Shown here one piece after another: positions 1-6,301 of a DNA stretch of 8,033 nt. A program made the translations under genes and the position numbers. Location of the stretch: NCBI GenBank assembly GCA_937881145.1, contig CALGFL010000525.1, positions 1 through 8,033 on the forward strand, given 5' to 3'. Origin of the DNA: an uncultured Bordetella sp. Lineage in GTDB: Bacteria > Pseudomonadota > Gammaproteobacteria > Burkholderiales > Burkholderiaceae_B. How positions within the stretch are numbered: position 1 is the first letter of the stretch; every line of letters begins with the position of its first letter. Under the pieces are notes generated by a model. That model had not been told where the DNA came from and did not search any database. It worked only from the letters and a program-made list of their open reading frames with translations.

Positions 1-1112
1 TCATGGTGATGTTCGTGGGCGGCATGTTCGGCGTCATGCGCCGCACGGGCGTGGTCGATGCCGGCATCGACCGGCTGCTGCAGCTCACCTCGGGCAACGT
101 CTACATCCTTGCCCCGATGCTCATGATCCTGATCGGGCTGGGCAGCACGCTGCTGGGCTTCATCTCCGAATACCTGGTCATCATCCCGATGGTCGTGCTG
201 CTGGCGCAACGCCTGCAACTGTCCAATCTGTTCGCCATCGCGCTGGTCGCCATCGCTGCCAAGATCGGCTATGTCGCCTCGGTCACCAACCCGCTGGCGC
301 TCGCCGTCGCCCAGCCCCTGGTCGGCGTGCCGCTTTTCAGCGGCATCGGCCTGCGGCTGGCCGTGTTCGTCGTCTTTCTCGCGATCGGCATCGCCTACCT
401 GCTGTTTTATGTGCGGCGCACCGGCTACCGGCGCGTGGATACCGCCGCGACGCTGCCGGCATCCGAGCCTCTCTCGGTGCGCCACAAGGCAACGCTGGCG
501 GTGCTGGCCTTCGCCGTCGCCGCGCTCGTGTTCGGCACGCGCGAAATGAAATGGGGCAACGTCGAGCTCTCCGCCTTTTACGTAGCCATCGGCATCGTGA
601 CCGCGCTGCTGGGCGGGCTCGACTCGCGCAGCGCCAGCGATGCCTTCGTCGACGGCATGAAAAACATGGTGCTGGCCGGCCTGCTGATCGGCCTGGCGGC
701 CTCGATCGAACAGATCCTGCACAACAGCCTGGTGCTGGACACGATCATCAACGACTTCACGCAACTGGCCAACGGCCATTCGCCCGCCTGGGTGGCCAAC
801 GGCCTGATGGCCGTGGAGATGCTGCTCGATGTCTTCATTCCGTCGGTGTCGGGCAAGGCCGCGGTCAGCATGCCCATCATCGGGCCGATCGCCCAGATCT
901 CGGGCGTCACCGGCCAGACTTGCGTGCTCGCCTTCGTGCTGGGCGGCGGCCTGACGAACATGGTCACGCCGACCTCGGGCATGCTGTTGGCCTATCTGGC
1001 CACGGCGCGCGTCGGATTCGGCGAGTGGCTGCGCTTCATCCTGCCGCTCTTCGTGATGCTGCTATTGCTGTCGTCGGCCGTGCTGGGGTATGCGGTGATG
1101 ACCGGGTATTGA
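1..1112 (+). CDS. YfcC/DcuC-family membrane carrier, C-terminal part (5' end outside window)
   Basis: The reading frame is already open at the left edge and ends at TGA 1110-1112. The first Met visible in the window is internal. By comparison with YfcC proteins of roughly 500 residues, about 100-130 N-terminal residues are missing. The visible 369 residues are very hydrophobic, with about eight or nine membrane segments. The two halves carry the paired signature regions of this ion-transporter fold: an SVTNP stretch near residue 95 with a long AVAQPLVGVP segment, and SVSGKAAVSMPIIGP at 281-295 followed by TPTSG at 322-326. Family knowledge: DcuC/YfcC proteins sit in the inner membrane and are thought to carry C4-dicarboxylates or related small organic anions or peptides, but YfcC substrates are poorly defined. 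I therefore name the family, not the substrate. It converges with the cyclase gene, 26 bases away. No frameshift is visible. Confidence 0.85.
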   Translation, partial: MVMFVGGMFGVMRRTGVVDAGIDRLLQLTSGNVYILAPMLMILIGLGSTLLGFISEYLVIIPMVVLLAQRLQLSNLFAIALVAIAAKIGYVASVTNPLALAVAQPLVGVPLFSGIGLRLAVFVVFLAIGIAYLLFYVRRTGYRRVDTAATLPASEPLSVRHKATLAVLAFAVAALVFGTREMKWGNVELSAFYVAIGIVTALLGGLDSRSASDAFVDGMKNMVLAGLLIGLAASIEQILHNSLVLDTIINDFTQLANGHSPAWVANGLMAVEMLLDVFIPSVSGKAAVSMPIIGPIAQISGVTGQTCVLAFVLGGGLTNMVTPTSGMLLAYLATARVGFGEWLRFILPLFVMLLLLSSAVLGYAVMTGY

Positions 1113-1117
1113 GAAGG

Positions 1118-1133
1118 ATGCGCCGGGGCGCAT
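1118..1133. terminator. Hairpin between convergent genes, possible bidirectional terminator
   Basis: A perfect inverted repeat, ATGCGCC-GG-GGCGCAT, fills most of the 26-base gap between two converging stop codons. Folded as RNA it gives a six-pair ATGCGC/GCGCAT stem with a CGGG tetraloop, readable on either strand. There is no T-run on either side, so it is not a classical intrinsic terminator. It may instead stabilise 3' ends or assist Rho-dependent termination. Position and symmetry are seen; function is inferred. Confidence 0.45.
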
Positions 1134-1138
1134 GCCGC

Positions 1139-2560
1139 TCAGGCGCACTCGATGCGATTGCGCCCGTTCTTCTTCGCGAGATAGAGCGCCTGGTCGCTGC
1201 GCGACAGCGCGGCCTCGGTGTCGGCGTCGTCCATGCGCAGCTCCGTGATGCCGATGCTCACCGTCAGCGGAATCGTCTCGCGCCCGTGCGCCAGCAGCTG
1301 GGTGGCAAGGCGGCGCTGAATTCGCTGCCCCACCACGCATGCGCCTTTCAGATCGGCGAGCGTCAACAGCACGGCGAACTCTTCGCCGCCCAGGCGCCCG
1401 GCCATATCGGCGGTTCTGAGCTCCATGCGCAGAATGTCGGCGAAATGCCGCAGCGCCTCGTCGCCGACCGCATGCCCCCAGCGATCGTTGATGTTCTTGA
1501 AAAGATCGAGGTCGAACATCAGGATGGCGGCGGGCAAACCGTTCGTTCGGCGCAGATAGGCAAAATGCGCCTCGAGGCAGCTCATGAAATGGCGGCGGTT
1601 CGCGAGCCGGGTGAGCCCGTCGGTCGTCGCCAGCTCCTGCAGCTCCGCTTCGATGCGCTTGCGCTCGGTGATATCGGTAATGAAGCCGTGCCACACCGTG
1701 GCGCCGTCCGGCAGCCGCCGCGGCTTCGCATCCCCCAGCCGCCAACGCAGTCCCTGCGCCGGCAGGCATACGCGGTATTCGAGATGCCACGGCGCGAGGC
1801 TGGCAGCGGATTGCGCGAACGAGGCGCGATAGACCGCCAGATCGTCCGGATGGACCAGCGCCTCGATGCACGCCGCATCGCATTTGACTGTTTCCGGCGC
1901 CAGCTCGTAGATATCCGCGATGCCCGCGCTCACATAGGGAAACGCCATGTGGCCGTCCGGCTGGCGGCGGCACTGGAACACCAGGCCGGGTACTTCGTTG
2001 GTGAGATTGGTGATCAGGCCGACCGTTTCGCGCAGCTGTTCGGCCATTTCCCGCAGCGAGGTGATGTCCGTGGTCGTGCCCACCATGCGCAGGGCGCGCC
2101 CCTGGCTGTCGCGGCTGGTCACCTTGCCGCGGCTGCATATCCACTTGTAGCGCCCATCTTTGCAGCGGATGCGGTGCTCGACCTCGTAGCTCTCGGTGCG
2201 GCCCTCGAAATGATCCTGCATCGCCGCCTGCACATAGGCGAGGTCGTCGGGATGCAAGCGCGGATAGGCGTCTTCGATGCGAGTCGTCAGCTCGTCTTCG
2301 TCATAGCCCAGTATGGCTTTCCAGCCCGCCGAATAGTGGATCTCTCCCGTGACGACATTGCGGTCCCAGATGCCGGTGCCGCTGCCTGCGATGGCAAGCG
2401 CAAGCCATTGCTCGCGCGCGCCCAGCGTATCGAGCTCATCGTTTTTCATCGGCTCGTCCGCCGCCGGACCTGCAACCGGCGGGTCGGCTTCGGCATCGGC
2501 CCATAGCGGAGCGGCCCATTGCGGAGTAGCAGATCTTGACATGTAACAACAAACAACCAA
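1139..2560 (-). CDS. Diguanylate cyclase with two PAS domains (PAS-PAS-GGDEF)
   Basis: The protein is predicted to make cyclic di-GMP from two GTP in the cytoplasm. It has 473 residues from the TTG start at 2560. A first PAS/PAC domain spans about 50-168, ending in the typical GTTTDITSLRE hinge. A second PAS/PAC spans about 182-300, ending GFITDITERKR. A GGDEF domain follows at about 308-473. The active-site signature is GGEEF at 391-395, the metal-binding Asp lies in FDLDLFK (D350), and R382-T-A-D385 five residues before GGEEF matches the product-inhibition I-site. The enzyme should therefore be active and feedback-inhibited. There is no EAL domain, transmembrane segment or signal peptide, so it senses a cytoplasmic cue through PAS; the ligand is unknown. 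The start is uncertain: TTG 2560 has AGGGG nine bases upstream, ATG 2542 lacks a ribosome site, and ATG 2449 (Met38) has GGACGAG just upstream and would keep all domains. It lies 63 bases downstream of the tetR-like gene on the same strand. Confidence 0.93.
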   Translation of the reverse strand: MVVCCYMSRSATPQWAAPLWADAEADPPVAGPAADEPMKNDELDTLGAREQWLALAIAGSGTGIWDRNVVTGEIHYSAGWKAILGYDEDELTTRIEDAYPRLHPDDLAYVQAAMQDHFEGRTESYEVEHRIRCKDGRYKWICSRGKVTSRDSQGRALRMVGTTTDITSLREMAEQLRETVGLITNLTNEVPGLVFQCRRQPDGHMAFPYVSAGIADIYELAPETVKCDAACIEALVHPDDLAVYRASFAQSAASLAPWHLEYRVCLPAQGLRWRLGDAKPRRLPDGATVWHGFITDITERKRIEAELQELATTDGLTRLANRRHFMSCLEAHFAYLRRTNGLPAAILMFDLDLFKNINDRWGHAVGDEALRHFADILRMELRTADMAGRLGGEEFAVLLTLADLKGACVVGQRIQRRLATQLLAHGRETIPLTVSIGITELRMDDADTEAALSRSDQALYLAKKNGRNRIECA

Positions 2561-2569
2561 ATTGTTTTG

Positions 2570-2574
2570 CCCCT
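2570..2574 (-). promoter_or_regulatory. Possible ribosome binding site deciding the TTG start of the cyclase
   Basis: Read on the minus strand, AGGGG lies nine bases before TTG 2560-2558. The nearby ATG at 2542-2540 has only T-rich sequence in front of it. This favours TTG over that ATG, but does not exclude initiation at the internal ATG 2449, which has its own GGACGAG. The TTG start would add a short cysteine-containing peptide ahead of a proline/alanine-rich, non-domain N-terminus. Confidence 0.35.
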
Positions 2575-2623
2575 GACAATACCATTACTTGGTGATAGGC
2601 GGGCTTTATCGGCGCACCTTATT

Positions 2624-3247
2624 TCAGGCGCCGCATATCAGCGCAACACCGGCTGCCGCGGTGCCGCGCAGCGAGGCCAGCGTATCGCCGGCGCGCGAAC
2701 GCAGCGCCAGACTGTGCAGAATCGCCGAGGCCACCCGGGCCAGCACGACCGGATCGGCGGCGGCATCGAGCTCGCCGGCGGCCTGCGCCAGCTTCAAGCG
2801 CCGCTCGAACGCGCCATCGAAGGTGCGCAGACCGTCGGCCAGCCTGGCGCGGACCTCGGCATCGACCTTGGACTCGACCGTCGCGGTCCCGATCAGAAAG
2901 CAGCCGCGCGGCTCGGCGCCCGCCGGCAGATAGAGCGCGAGCGCCGTGTCGTAGACGCGCTGCAGCGCCTTGGCCAGCGAAGAACTGCTCGCGAGCGCCG
3001 CCTCCATGGTTTGCAGGCCGGCTTCGACATAGCGATCGAGCGTGCTCAGATAGAGCGCATGCTTGTCGCCGAACGCGCCGTACAGGCTCGGCCTGTTCAT
3101 GCCCATCGCAGTGCCCAGCGCGTCGAGCGACGTGCCCGAATAGCCTGCCAGCCAGAAGGCATCGGTGGCATCGGCCATGGCCTGGTCCGCGTCATAGGCG
3201 CGAGGCCGGCCGCGCGCCTTTTTTTCATTTTTTGTACTGTTTTGCAT
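2624..3247 (-). CDS. TetR/AcrR-family transcriptional repressor
   Basis: This is a 207-residue ligand-responsive DNA-binding protein of normal TetR length. A basic N-terminal arm (KKARGRPR, residues 9-16) precedes the three-helix DNA-binding domain. The helix-turn-helix lies at about 38-62, with the GTSLDALGTAMGMNRPSLYGAFGDK-like pattern typical of the family. The rest is an alpha-helical ligand and dimerisation domain with a PRGCFL motif at 113-118 (Cys116), common in one TetR subfamily. The ATG at 3247 has AAGGA five bases upstream. The gene is divergent from the glutathione S-transferase gene, and the 70-base gap holds a perfect palindrome. By analogy with divergent TetR pairs I infer that it represses itself and the transferase and is released by an electrophile or other toxic small molecule; the inducer cannot be read from sequence. 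A second palindrome-like site covers its own start codon. The cyclase gene follows on the same strand. Confidence 0.93.
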   Translation of the reverse strand: MQNSTKNEKKARGRPRAYDADQAMADATDAFWLAGYSGTSLDALGTAMGMNRPSLYGAFGDKHALYLSTLDRYVEAGLQTMEAALASSSSLAKALQRVYDTALALYLPAGAEPRGCFLIGTATVESKVDAEVRARLADGLRTFDGAFERRLKLAQAAGELDAAADPVVLARVASAILHSLALRSRAGDTLASLRGTAAAGVALICGA

Positions 3248-3252
3248 AAAAA
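3229..3252. promoter_or_regulatory. Second operator-like inverted repeat (O2) over the tetR-like start codon
   Basis: Left arm TTTTTGTAC (3229-3237), six-base spacer, right arm GCATAAAAA (3244-3252). The left arm is identical to that of the perfect palindrome O1, the right arm matches in seven of nine positions, and the spacer length is the same. The two centres are 39 bases apart. The right arm includes the repressor's ATG and the element abuts its ribosome site, so binding would reinforce autorepression. Caution: part of it is coding (Asn-Ser-Thr-Lys codons) and A/T runs inflate the match. Confidence 0.45.
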
Positions 3253-3267
3253 TCCTTGCCCGGTCTA

Positions 3268-3291
3268 TTTTTGTACATTAAAGTACAAAAA
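3268..3291. promoter_or_regulatory. Perfect palindromic operator (O1) between divergent tetR-like and GST genes
   Basis: TTTTTGTAC (3268-3276) and GTACAAAAA (3283-3291) form a perfect nine-base inverted repeat around the six-base spacer ATTAAA. Its size suits a TetR dimer, and its position between divergent genes is the classic one for a TetR operator. On the minus strand the spacer reads TTTAAT, a five-of-six -10 box for the repressor, with TTGTCG (3303-3298) as a possible -35 at a short 15-base spacing. On the plus strand, TTGCCC (3256-3261) and TAAAGT (3279-3284), 17 bases apart, could drive the transferase. Occupancy would block both promoters. The palindrome is seen; the binding protein is inferred. 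Confidence 0.75.
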
Positions 3292-3317
3292 CATTTTCGA
3301 CAACGGGAGAACCTCGA

Positions 3318-3965
3318 ATGGATCTGTATTTTGCCCCCCTCGCCTGTTCGCTTGCGACACGGATCGCCATCTATGAGGCCGGCGCGCAGGCCGGATTCAT
3401 ACAGGTCGACACCCACCACAAGCAATTGCGCGACGGCTCCGACTTCCGTCCCGTCAACGCATTGGGCCAGGTGCCCGTGCTGCGCACCGACGAAGGCTGG
3501 CTGCTGACCGAGAACACCGCGATCCTGCCCTACGTCGCCGACCAGTTCGCCTCGGCGCAGCTGGCGCCGCCGGCGGGTAGCGCCGAACGGGCCAGGCTGC
3601 AGCAGTGGCTCGGCTTTATCGGCACGGAATTGCACAAGGCGATCTTCGTTCCGCTGCTCGATCCGAACGCGCCGGCCGACGTCAAAACCTACGCGCGCGA
3701 CAAAGCGGCATTGCGGCTCGGTGTGCTGCAGGCGCATCTGGCGCAGCGCGAATTCCTGCTCGAGCGCTTCAGCGTGGCCGATGCCTATCTGTTCACCGTG
3801 CTGAACTGGGGCCAGTATTCGGGGATACATCTTGCCGGCTGGCCGCAGGTCGGCGCGTACTACCGGCGGATCGCGCAGCGTCCTCACGTCGCCCGGGCGC
3901 TGGCCGAGGAGGCGGCCCTGTATGGGGAAGAGGTCGCGCGCCGGAAGGAAAAAAATACGGTATAG
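3318..3965 (+). CDS. Glutathione S-transferase, bacterial beta class
   Basis: A cytosolic 215-residue enzyme predicted to conjugate or transfer glutathione to electrophiles. The N-terminal thioredoxin fold covers about 1-80: MDLYFAPLACSLA includes Cys10, QVPVL carries the cis-proline Pro53, and TEN at 64-66 is the glutathione gamma-glutamyl contact (Glu65; Asn66 where many relatives have Ser or Gly). The helical C-terminal domain covers about 88-205, with LHK containing His106 and the SVADAYLFTVL N-capping motif at 152-162. Cys10 and His106 are the pair characteristic of beta-class enzymes such as E. coli GstA, and the length is normal. ATG 3318 has GGGAGA seven bases upstream. The gene is divergent from the tetR-like repressor, with palindrome O1 in its promoter region, so it is probably inducible. 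The C-terminus (RRKEKNTV) is lysine/arginine-rich and its last codons are A-rich, overlapping the likely promoter of the following tRNA gene. The substrate is unknown. Confidence 0.93.
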   Translation: MDLYFAPLACSLATRIAIYEAGAQAGFIQVDTHHKQLRDGSDFRPVNALGQVPVLRTDEGWLLTENTAILPYVADQFASAQLAPPAGSAERARLQQWLGFIGTELHKAIFVPLLDPNAPADVKTYARDKAALRLGVLQAHLAQREFLLERFSVADAYLFTVLNWGQYSGIHLAGWPQVGAYYRRIAQRPHVARALAEEAALYGEEVARRKEKNTV

Positions 3966-3966
3966 T
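3961..3966 (+). promoter_or_regulatory. Likely -10 box of the tRNA-Ala promoter, overlapping the GST stop codon
   Basis: TATAGT matches TATAAT at five of six positions and lies 14 bases before the tRNA 5' end, giving a plausible leader of about seven bases. The GST stop TAG (3963-3965) lies inside it. No good -35 box is visible about 17 bases upstream. The A-rich run just before the box (about 3950-3957) may help melting. Confidence 0.5.
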
Positions 3967-3980
3967 TGCGGTCTTGCTTT

Positions 3981-4056
<76 letters not shown>

Positions 4057-4164
4057 AAGATTCATATCGAGAAGTTCGAGATATGTTGCAGGGTCAAGTA
4101 TGAAGTTGCCGCCTGGCAAAGACATGCCTGATTTCACGACGGGCAACATTATCCTCTACCGGTA

Positions 4165-4194
4165 GTCAGCGCTGGGCTGGCCCAATCCGCCGAC
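4165..4194 (+). other. Predicted two-level RNA stem-loop upstream of the terminator
   Basis: GTCAGCG (4165-4171) can pair with CGCCGAC (4188-4194) with one A-C mismatch. Inside it, TGGG (4173-4176) pairs with CCCA (4181-4184) around CTGG. An A/T-rich single-stranded linker then leads to the terminator hairpin. The arrangement resembles the 3' part of a small RNA, or a structured tail of the tRNA transcript. Folding was done by eye only. Confidence 0.3.
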
Positions 4195-4208
4195 AAAATT
4201 AAGCGCAG

Positions 4209-4240
4209 AAAAAACCGACCAAGGTCGGTTTTTTCTTTTG
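4209..4240 (+). terminator. Rho-independent terminator
   Basis: AAAAAACCGACC (4209-4220) and GGTCGGTTTTTT (4223-4234) form a perfect twelve-base inverted repeat around AA. As RNA this is a GC-rich CCGAC/GTCGG core with a CAAG loop, followed by TTTTTTCTTTT. The U-tract follows the hairpin on the plus strand, and the preceding A-tract would supply one on the minus strand, so it may work both ways. It most likely ends the transcript that starts at tRNA-Ala, 153 bases upstream, and insulates the chemoreceptor gene. Confidence 0.85.
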
Positions 4241-4513
4241 TCGCCAGGACCTTAACGCATCCACCCGCACGGCCTGGCACGCAAGGCCATTACCGCATGC
4301 CCGATGCAGGCGCGCCTGGGCGCTGGCGCAGCGCGTTGGCACCAAGCGGCAGCGCCTCTTGGGGAAAACACCGTGAATTCTGTCCGCTCGCCGACAACAT
4401 ATAGACAGGTCGCGCTCTCTACCATCGCCTCACCGAAAGGATCGATTCGCCGCGGCAAGGAAAGTCTTGCCGCCGACTCACTCTTTGCCCTGGTATTGCC
4501 GGATAAAACAACG

Positions 4514-6247
4514 ATGAATGCACGCTTGTCTAACTTGAAAATTGGCACCAGGCTCGGCCTGGCATTCGGCGTACTGCTCGTCATCACGATTGGAGTGGCA
4601 ATCGTCGGCATCACGCAGCTCAATGCGATGAACGGCGCGCTCGGCGATGCCGTCGACGTCAGCGGAAGCGAGAACAGGCTCGTTTCGCAGGCGCTCGAGA
4701 GCGCCCAGGAGGCCGCATCCGCCATGCGCAACTGCGTCCTTGCCGACGCTTCGCGTAAAGCCGCCGAGAAGCGGACTTTCGACGCCAGCATCGCGCGCTA
4801 TGAAAGCGCGGCGAAAAAGCTCAACGCGCTCTTTGGCGACGATCCGGGAGTGAGCGCCGACGAGCGCAGTTTTCTAAAAGAAATGAATGCCGGGCGCGGC
4901 AGCGCGCTGCCAGCCGCGAACAAAGTGGTGAACCTCGGGCTAGCAAGCGATCCTGGCGCAAGCAGCGTGATGATGAACGAAGCGGTGCCCGCACTCGATC
5001 GCTGGATCGCTGTCATGGTGCGGTTCAGCAATTACGAAAACGAGCAGAGCAGCGAGACGTCGGCCCAAGCCCATGCCACCTATCGGCGCAGCATCGCATG
5101 GCTGTTCGCGCTGTGCGGTGTCGGCCTTGCGGGCGGGGTGGCGGTCGCATGGCTTGCTACCCGCAGTATCGCCGTGCCGATCAAGCAGGCCGTCCGCGTG
5201 GCCGAGACGGTGGCTTCGCGCGATTTGACGTCGCGTATCGAAACCGATCGGCGCGACGAAGTCGGCATGCTGCTAGCCGCCCTAAGCAAGATGAACGGCA
5301 ACCTGGCGGAGGTGGTCTCGGACATCCGGTCCGCCACCGAGTCGGTACAGGTCGCGTCGGGGGAAATCGCCAGCGGCAATGCGGATCTTTCCGTGCGTAC
5401 GGAAGAACAGGCTGTGTCGCTGGAGCAAACCGCGTCGACGATGACGCAGCTCGCGCAAACCGTACGGCAGAACTCGGACAACGCGCAGCAGGCGAGCGCA
5501 CTGGCGATAAAGGCGGCAGACATGGCCGAGCGCGGCAACGACGCGGTGCAAGGCATGGTTGGGACGATCACGAAGATCAGCGGCAGCTCGACGAGGATAT
5601 CGGAGATCACGAGCGCCATCGAAAGCATCGCGTTCCAGACGAACATTCTCGCGCTGAATGCTTCGGTGGAGGCCGCGCGCGCCGGAGAACAGGGGCGCGG
5701 ATTTGCGGTGGTGGCGAGCGAGGTCAGAGGCTTGGCGCAACGCTGTGCGACGGCAGCGAAAGAAATCAAGGATTTGATCGGCGCGTCGGTCGCCATGATT
5801 CAAGAAGGCGCGCAGCAGGCCGTCGAAGTCGGCGAAACCGTGGGCGCAGTAAAGCAGGCGATAAAACAGGTGTCCGACATCGTCGGCGAAATCGCGGCGG
5901 CCTCGAAGGAGCAGAGCTGCGGCATCGAACAGGTCAATCAGGCCGTGATGCAGATGGACGACGCCACCCAGCAGAACGCCGCGCTTGTCGAGCAGGCGTC
6001 GGCGGCCGCCAAGTCGCTCGAGAGTCAGGCCGCGGATTTGAGCGGTACGGTTTCGGTATTCCGGGTCGACGGGCTCGGTTTCCGGCACGCGGACCGGACG
6101 CAGCATGGGAGTGGCCAGGCCGAGGAGAGCTACGCGGCGAACCAGGCAGCGCACGCAGTCGCGCGGCCTGGCTCAGGCGGTGCTGGCGGCCGAGCTGATC
6201 GGTACCTGCCTTGCGCAGTACTAAAAGATCGGCCTATCTGTCTCTAG
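4514..6247 (+). CDS. Methyl-accepting chemotaxis protein (transmembrane chemoreceptor)
   Basis: An inner-membrane receptor predicted to signal through CheW and CheA. From ATG 4514 it has 577 residues. A short basic tail precedes TM1 at about 13-32, then a periplasmic four-helix-bundle-type sensor at about 33-190, TM2 at about 193-214, HAMP at about 215-268 and the coiled-coil signalling domain at about 270-515. The hairpin tip carries the near-invariant [20 protein letters not shown] and [19 protein letters not shown] blocks (about 372-410). The frame is open back to 4304, but the extra 70 residues are low-complexity, polar and unlike the family. TM1 directly after [14 protein letters not shown] is the usual start, although only a weak GGATAAAA site precedes ATG 4514. 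The tail after VSVFRVDG (about 517-577) is Ala/Gly/Arg-rich, ends in KDRPICL and lacks the NWETF-type pentapeptide used to tether CheR/CheB in many relatives. The ligand is unknown. It is a single-gene unit, with no che genes nearby. Confidence 0.95.
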   Translation: MNARLSNLKIGTRLGLAFGVLLVITIGVAIVGITQLNAMNGALGDAVDVSGSENRLVSQALESAQEAASAMRNCVLADASRKAAEKRTFDASIARYESAAKKLNALFGDDPGVSADERSFLKEMNAGRGSALPAANKVVNLGLASDPGASSVMMNEAVPALDRWIAVMVRFSNYENEQSSETSAQAHATYRRSIAWLFALCGVGLAGGVAVAWLATRSIAVPIKQAVRVAETVASRDLTSRIETDRRDEVGMLLAALSKMNGNLAEVVSDIRSATESVQVASGEIASGNADLSVRTEEQAVSLEQTASTMTQLAQTVRQNSDNAQQASALAIKAADMAERGNDAVQGMVGTITKISGSSTRISEITSAIESIAFQTNILALNASVEAARAGEQGRGFAVVASEVRGLAQRCATAAKEIKDLIGASVAMIQEGAQQAVEVGETVGAVKQAIKQVSDIVGEIAAASKEQSCGIEQVNQAVMQMDDATQQNAALVEQASAAAKSLESQAADLSGTVSVFRVDGLGFRHADRTQHGSGQAEESYAANQAAHAVARPGSGGAGGRADRYLPCAVLKDRPICL

Positions 6248-6249
6248 CC

Positions 6250-6262
6250 GGGCATCGAGCCC
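6250..6262 (+). terminator. Weak hairpin just after the chemoreceptor gene
   Basis: GGGC (6250-6253) and GCCC (6259-6262) around ATCGA, followed by CAAGTTTT, form a short stem two bases after the stop codon. With four pairs and four Ts it is a marginal intrinsic terminator at best. Confidence 0.25.
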
Positions 6263-6270
6263 CAAGTTTT

Positions 6271-6300
6271 AAAAAACCGGGACTTTTTTCATCGACCCGG
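6271..6300 (-). terminator. Likely terminator of the amino acid transporter gene
   Basis: On the minus strand, immediately after the transporter stop codon, CCGGG and CCCGG arms are separated by a 14-base loop and followed by TTTTTT then AAAACTT. The T-run immediately after the second arm supports an intrinsic terminator for the leftward transcript, though the loop is long and the stem only five pairs. The region is also A/T-rich on the plus strand and may slow transcription from the chemoreceptor side. Confidence 0.45.
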
Positions 6301-6301
6301 G

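Larger units (their letters stand above)
4057..4513. other. Non-coding stretch between tRNA-Ala and the chemoreceptor gene
   Basis: 457 bases without a convincing protein gene. From left to right it holds a bulged hairpin just after the tRNA (CATATC 4063-4068 with GATATG 4080-4085), a 21-codon frame at 4100-4165 with no clear ribosome site, a perfect palindrome CTACCGGTAG (4156-4165), a two-level stem-loop (4165-4194), and a strong intrinsic terminator (4209-4240). After the terminator comes the chemoreceptor leader. This contains GCCGACAA (4390-4397), seven of eight to the flagellar sigma-28 -10 consensus, but without a TAAA box at the required spacing, so I do not call a promoter. The first half is less GC-rich than the neighbouring genes. 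No integrase or attachment repeat of the tRNA 3' end is seen. Confidence 0.7.

Noticed and set aside
551..2506. A 651-codon open frame on the plus strand across the carrier and cyclase genes
   Set aside because: It overlaps two clearly recognisable genes, its translation is Arg/Gly/Gln/His-rich with no domain, and long antisense frames are expected in high-GC DNA.
4390..4397. GCCGACAA as a flagellar sigma-28 promoter for the chemoreceptor gene
   Set aside because: It matches 7/8 to the -10, but the -35 TAAA is absent at the 15-base spacing, so the call is not supported.
4304..4513. An extra 70-residue N-terminal extension of the chemoreceptor
   Set aside because: It is hydrophilic and unlike receptor N-termini. 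The usual short basic tail plus TM1 begins at ATG 4514.
5098..6198. Long alternative frames on both strands inside the chemoreceptor gene
   Set aside because: Their translations are low-complexity and Arg-rich, while the chemoreceptor frame shows the invariant signalling-tip motif.
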